From Palaemon carinicauda (lineage: Eukaryota; Arthropoda; Malacostraca; Decapoda; Palaemonidae), in contig NC_090729.1 in NCBI RefSeq assembly GCF_036898095.1, forward strand, positions 69,085,724-69,149,723: a stretch of 64,000 nt of DNA, read 5' to 3'. Each line of letters opens with the position of its first letter. Within the stretch, counting starts at the first letter, position 1. Below are positions 60,998 through 64,000 of the stretch, in pieces. The position numbers and the translations under genes are program-made. The notes beneath the pieces are model-generated. The model had not been told where the DNA came from, ran no database searches, and saw nothing but the letters and a program-made list of their open reading frames with translations.

Positions 60998-63445
60998 ATG
61001 GCTGACCCTTCACAAGTTCCCAAATTTAGGAAATGCAATGCTAGGGACTGTTCTAGGCGTCTTCCGAAGGCTTCTATCGACCCTCACACTGTTTGTTCCA
61101 ATTGTAGGGGTAAAACCTGTCAATTGGAAGATCGGTGTGAGGAGTGCGTGGGCCTTTTGGAATTCGATTTTATCGAATTCGAAAAGTACACACGTAGGCT
61201 AGAGAGAGATAGAGTTAGGAGAAGTTCTTCTAGGTCTATTGATGTATCCTCTCCTCATGCCCTACAACCTATTCCTTCCCCTGTAGTGGTTGTTCCTAAC
61301 CCCCCTCCTAGCACTCAGGAACCATCGATGGCTGACATGATGCGTGCCATCCAGGCTCTGGGTGAGAGAGTTGAGTCGCTTGCAAGTGACCGCAATCAGC
61401 TCATGGCGGATGTTAAGGAGCTTAAGTGCCAAAGTGCAGTGGGAAGTGCTAAAGTGCCAAGTGATAGTGTTGTGAACAGTGTTGCGCTTGAGGGTTCGTC
61501 TGTTCGTGCCTGTCGTCCTCCTAGTCCGGGACCTCTTGCAAGCTCCCAAGTCCAGGGGAGAAGCAATGTCGTACGACGCATGGGTTCGAGAGGCTTTAAT
61601 CAGCGAACAGACGTTCCCTCCATGGTTTCGGGCGTATCTCCCCAAGATCGCCCCTACCTACGTAAGACGAGAGAGCCCATTTATACCTCGTCGTCTGAAG
61701 GTGTTTCTCGTAAGAAACTTTGGACCAAGGTCTCACGGCCTTTAAAACGTAAATCGGTCCCTTCAGGACAAGTCCAATGTCCCGGTTGTAGCTACTGGGT
61801 CAGTTCGGACTCGTTGCCGTCATCTGATGACTGCTCACCGCCTAAGAGAGGCAAAGCGGTACCGCTTCAGACACTAACACCGTCTGTCGCCGTACCTGCT
61901 CCCGTAGACCCTAAATGGGCTTTGCTGCAAGACATGCAGTCTAAGCTTACGTCTTTGATGCAGGACTTTCATGCGGAGAAGGTTGCTGCCGCACCAGCAG
62001 CGAGTGCAATACCTAGCCTACAACCTTCCAAGCGATCGGTTGTGCGTCCTGTTGACGCTGAGGTAACCTTCTCACGTACACCAGTTGAGGGGGTTCCTCC
62101 ACCGATGCGATCCAGTGTAGGCTGCCAGCCGCATGTTGACGTTAAGCGACGCACGGAGGTTGTTGTTGACGTTCTGGACGTTCAACAACCATCAGAGGTG
62201 ACTTGTTTTGACGCGGTGCGTCGACCTCCGCAACCCAGTGTGGTTTCCACTGCGCAATCCAGTCAGTCTAGACAGTCTCGGGTAGACGCTGTGCGTCCTC
62301 GCGCTACCATGGTTGTTGACAGTTCACAGACTGTGCAGCAGTTCCATGACGTTGCGTCCGGCTCCGTCACGCATGCACCAGTGCGACCGGACTCAGCGAA
62401 CCAGCCGTTACCCACTCCGTTGCCGTTTCCTCATCAGTTTTCGGATGAGGAACTTTCTGATGATGATGTTGCTGCACATCAAGAGGATCAACAATCAGAA
62501 CTGGACGAGCCTAAGTCTACTCAACCCTCTTTGGACTTTAGAAAAGTTTTGGCTATTTTCAAAGAGTTGTTTCCTGACCAGTTTGTTTCTGTGGCTCCTC
62601 GTTCTCCGCCCTCAGAGTTTGTTTTAGGCATGCCTTCTACCGCACCTGCCTTTACTAGACTCGTCCTCGCACGCTCGTCTAAGAGAGCTTTGCGGGTGAT
62701 AGGAGACTGGTTAGAGTCCAAGAAGAGTTTAGGGAAGACAGCATTTGCTTTTCCCCCTGCTAGACTCTCTTCTAGATCGAGCGTCTGGTATGCCACGGGA
62801 GAAGTTCTCGGCTTGGGAGTTCCTGCCTCTGCCCAGGGCGACTTCTCAAGTCTTGTAGACTCTCCCCGCCGCCTTGCCATGAGACGCTCAAAGATTTGTT
62901 GGTCATCATCGGACCTGGACCACCTTATGAAAGGAATCTTTAGGGCTTTTGAAGTCTTTAACTTCTTAGACTGGTGCCTAGGAGCCCTGAGCAGGAAGAT
63001 CTCTTCGACAGATAAAGAGACTTCTTTGCTCATTATGTCCTGCATGGACAAGGCCGTCCGTGATGGGTCCAATGAGCTTGCTGCCTCATTTGTGTCCGGA
63101 GTCCTGAAAAAACGAGAGTCTCTCTGCTCGTTCCTTTCTGCTGGAGTTACACCGTGCCAGAGATCTGAGCTTCTCTTTGCTCCCCTTTCCAAGTGCCTAT
63201 TTCCAGAAGTCCTGATAAAGGAAATAGCCGCTTCGTTAGTGCAGAAGGACACTCACGATCTTGTTGCGTCCTCAGCTCGCAAAGCTCCCCCTTTGCCTAC
63301 ATTGTCAGCTAGACCGAGGATTGACACTCCAGCGTCTCGCTTTATTCCGCCCTTTCGTGGCAGAGCCTCCAGCAGAGGAGGTGCTCGTGCCGAAGGGAAG
63401 CGAGGGAAGAGGAAAGGATCCAAGTCCTCTAAGGGCAGAGTCTGA
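60998..63445 (+). CDS. gag: DIRS-4 Gag
   Basis: About 815 codons. I choose ATG 60,998 (MADPSQVPKFRKC; A at -3 and G at +4), since the frame upstream has no earlier ATG. The N-terminus has a cysteine cluster (CNARDC, then CSNCRGKTCQLEDRCEEC at about residues 14-55) suited to zinc binding. Next are a coiled-coil-like segment (MRAIQALGERVESLASDR, about 120-145) and a Ser/Pro/Val-rich middle. A conserved folded domain follows (RSSKRALRVIGDWLESKK, FRAFEVFNFLDWCLGALS, about 560-720), then an Arg/Gly-rich basic tail suited to nucleic acid. No internal stop. It should form the element's particle or bind its RNA, by analogy with other DIRS Gag proteins. Confidence 0.85.
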   Translation: MADPSQVPKFRKCNARDCSRRLPKASIDPHTVCSNCRGKTCQLEDRCEECVGLLEFDFIEFEKYTRRLERDRVRRSSSRSIDVSSPHALQPIPSPVVVVPNPPPSTQEPSMADMMRAIQALGERVESLASDRNQLMADVKELKCQSAVGSAKVPSDSVVNSVALEGSSVRACRPPSPGPLASSQVQGRSNVVRRMGSRGFNQRTDVPSMVSGVSPQDRPYLRKTREPIYTSSSEGVSRKKLWTKVSRPLKRKSVPSGQVQCPGCSYWVSSDSLPSSDDCSPPKRGKAVPLQTLTPSVAVPAPVDPKWALLQDMQSKLTSLMQDFHAEKVAAAPAASAIPSLQPSKRSVVRPVDAEVTFSRTPVEGVPPPMRSSVGCQPHVDVKRRTEVVVDVLDVQQPSEVTCFDAVRRPPQPSVVSTAQSSQSRQSRVDAVRPRATMVVDSSQTVQQFHDVASGSVTHAPVRPDSANQPLPTPLPFPHQFSDEELSDDDVAAHQEDQQSELDEPKSTQPSLDFRKVLAIFKELFPDQFVSVAPRSPPSEFVLGMPSTAPAFTRLVLARSSKRALRVIGDWLESKKSLGKTAFAFPPARLSSRSSVWYATGEVLGLGVPASAQGDFSSLVDSPRRLAMRRSKICWSSSDLDHLMKGIFRAFEVFNFLDWCLGALSRKISSTDKETSLLIMSCMDKAVRDGSNELAASFVSGVLKKRESLCSFLSAGVTPCQRSELLFAPLSKCLFPEVLIKEIAASLVQKDTHDLVASSARKAPPLPTLSARPRIDTPASRFIPPFRGRASSRGGARAEGKRGKRKGSKSSKGRV

Positions 63446-64000
63446 CTGCCCGCAACTTCAGACAGCAGTGGGAGCCAGACTCAAGAACTTCTGGCAAGCC
63501 TGGGAGAAGAGAGGCGCAGATGCACAATCTGTGAAGTTGCTTAGAGAGGGGTACAAGATCCCGTTTGTACGCAAACCCCCTCTAGCAACGTCTCCCATCG
63601 ATCTCTCTCCCAGGTACAGAGAGGAAGAAAAGAGACAAGCCCTGAAGCTGGAAGTGTCTCTTTTGCTAGAGAAGGGAGCGGTGGTCAAAGTCTCGGACCT
63701 TCAATCACCGGGATTCTACAACCGCCTCTTCTTGGTTTCAAAGAAGACAGGAGGGTGGAGGCCGGTGCTAGACGTCAGTGCTCTGAATGTCTTTGTCACA
63801 AAGACGAAGTTCTCCATGGAGACCACAAAGTCAGTCTTAGCAGGGGTCAGAAGGGAAGACTGGATGGTCTCCCTAGACCTAAGGGACGCCTACTTCCACG
63901 TCCCCATCCACTCAGACTCCCAACCTTTTCTGAGATTCGTTTTCGAAAAGGTGGTCTACCAGTTTCGGGCCCTGTGCTTTGGCCTAAGCACAGCTCCTCT
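63240..64000 (+). CDS. pol: DIRS-4 Pol, N-terminal part (reverse transcriptase), cut by window end
   Basis: An open frame in +1 relative to gag starts after a TAG at 63,237-63,239 and reaches the last base. It overlaps gag by 206 nt. It reads AVGARLKNFWQAWEKRGADA, then LEKGAVVKVSDLQSPGFYN, PVLDVSALNVF, the motif A block DLRDAYFHVPIHSDSQ and CFGLSTAP. The catalytic LDD would be about 50 codons further on. There is no good ATG before motif A, so expression by +1 frameshifting or internal initiation is possible (inference). No stop is seen. Confidence 0.85.

Larger units (their letters stand above)
60618..64000 (+). mobile_element. DIRS-4: DIRS-like retrotransposon, continues past the window
   Basis: The left inverted-repeat-like end (aacttagccggtgaatatat, then ctctgttgctcgacag) sits in LINE-B ORF1. 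The layout of this end parallels DIRS-3 (aacttacccgataatc, then ctccgttgcccgacag). A long intact gag and an open pol frame follow to the last base. Right repeat, ICR and recombinase lie outside, so completeness cannot be judged. It is the best candidate in the window for a recently active element. Confidence 0.87.

Overview
The window looks like intergenic DNA from a large, repeat-rich arthropod genome, most likely a decapod crustacean (shrimp, prawn or crab). That assignment is inference. It rests on the very long (AT)n, (ATT)n, (GA)n and (AC)n tracts, several DIRS-like tyrosine-recombinase retrotransposons, a Penelope-like element, a Merlin-like transposon, short TTAGG telomere-type runs, and dispersed repeats that I associate with decapods. 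I found no convincing host protein-coding gene. Nearly everything long and readable is transposable-element coding sequence, and most of it is broken.

Layout. 1-8,111: the 3' end of a Jockey-like LINE (LINE-A), copies of two short dispersed repeats (a tRNA-type SINE and a LINE-A-tailed repeat, R1), and huge AT/AC/GA microsatellite blocks. 8,112-12,936: a complete but mutated Ty3/Gypsy element (GypA, minus) with 333-bp LTRs, inserted where an (AT)n tract meets a LINE-A 3' tail. 12,937-21,290: one minus-strand LINE-A copy, split by a second Gypsy element (GypB, 14,823-19,755, 163-bp LTRs) and by an R1 repeat. 21,600-24,480: more R1 copies and microsatellites. 24,480-29,752: two near-identical Penelope-like elements joined head to head, forming a palindrome of about 5.3 kb with 2,634-bp arms and a 5-bp spacer. 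29,784-31,320: a plus-strand LINE-A fragment. 33,120-36,018: an R1 copy, a DIRS 5' fragment, G/C-tract DNA and a decayed Merlin/ISXO2-type transposase. 36,019-43,681: a structurally complete DIRS element (DIRS-1) with decayed coding and a 5S rRNA-like insert. 43,682-49,550: a second DIRS element (DIRS-2), cut in its recombinase gene by a pogo-like terminus. 50,185-60,617: a minus-strand LINE (LINE-B) with CCCH zinc fingers in ORF1, interrupted by DIRS-3 (53,595-60,273) and ended by DIRS-4, which runs off the window.

How the parts relate. The window is a nest of insertions: GypB lies inside LINE-A, GypA inside a microsatellite/LINE-A junction, DIRS-3 and DIRS-4 inside one LINE-B ORF1, and a 5S sequence inside the DIRS-1 reverse transcriptase. 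Only DIRS-4 has an intact-looking long gene (gag, about 815 codons) followed by an open pol frame to the window end. The freshest events by internal evidence are the Penelope palindrome (arms about 99 percent identical at protein level) and GypA (LTRs about 2 percent different). GypB is older (about 9 percent).
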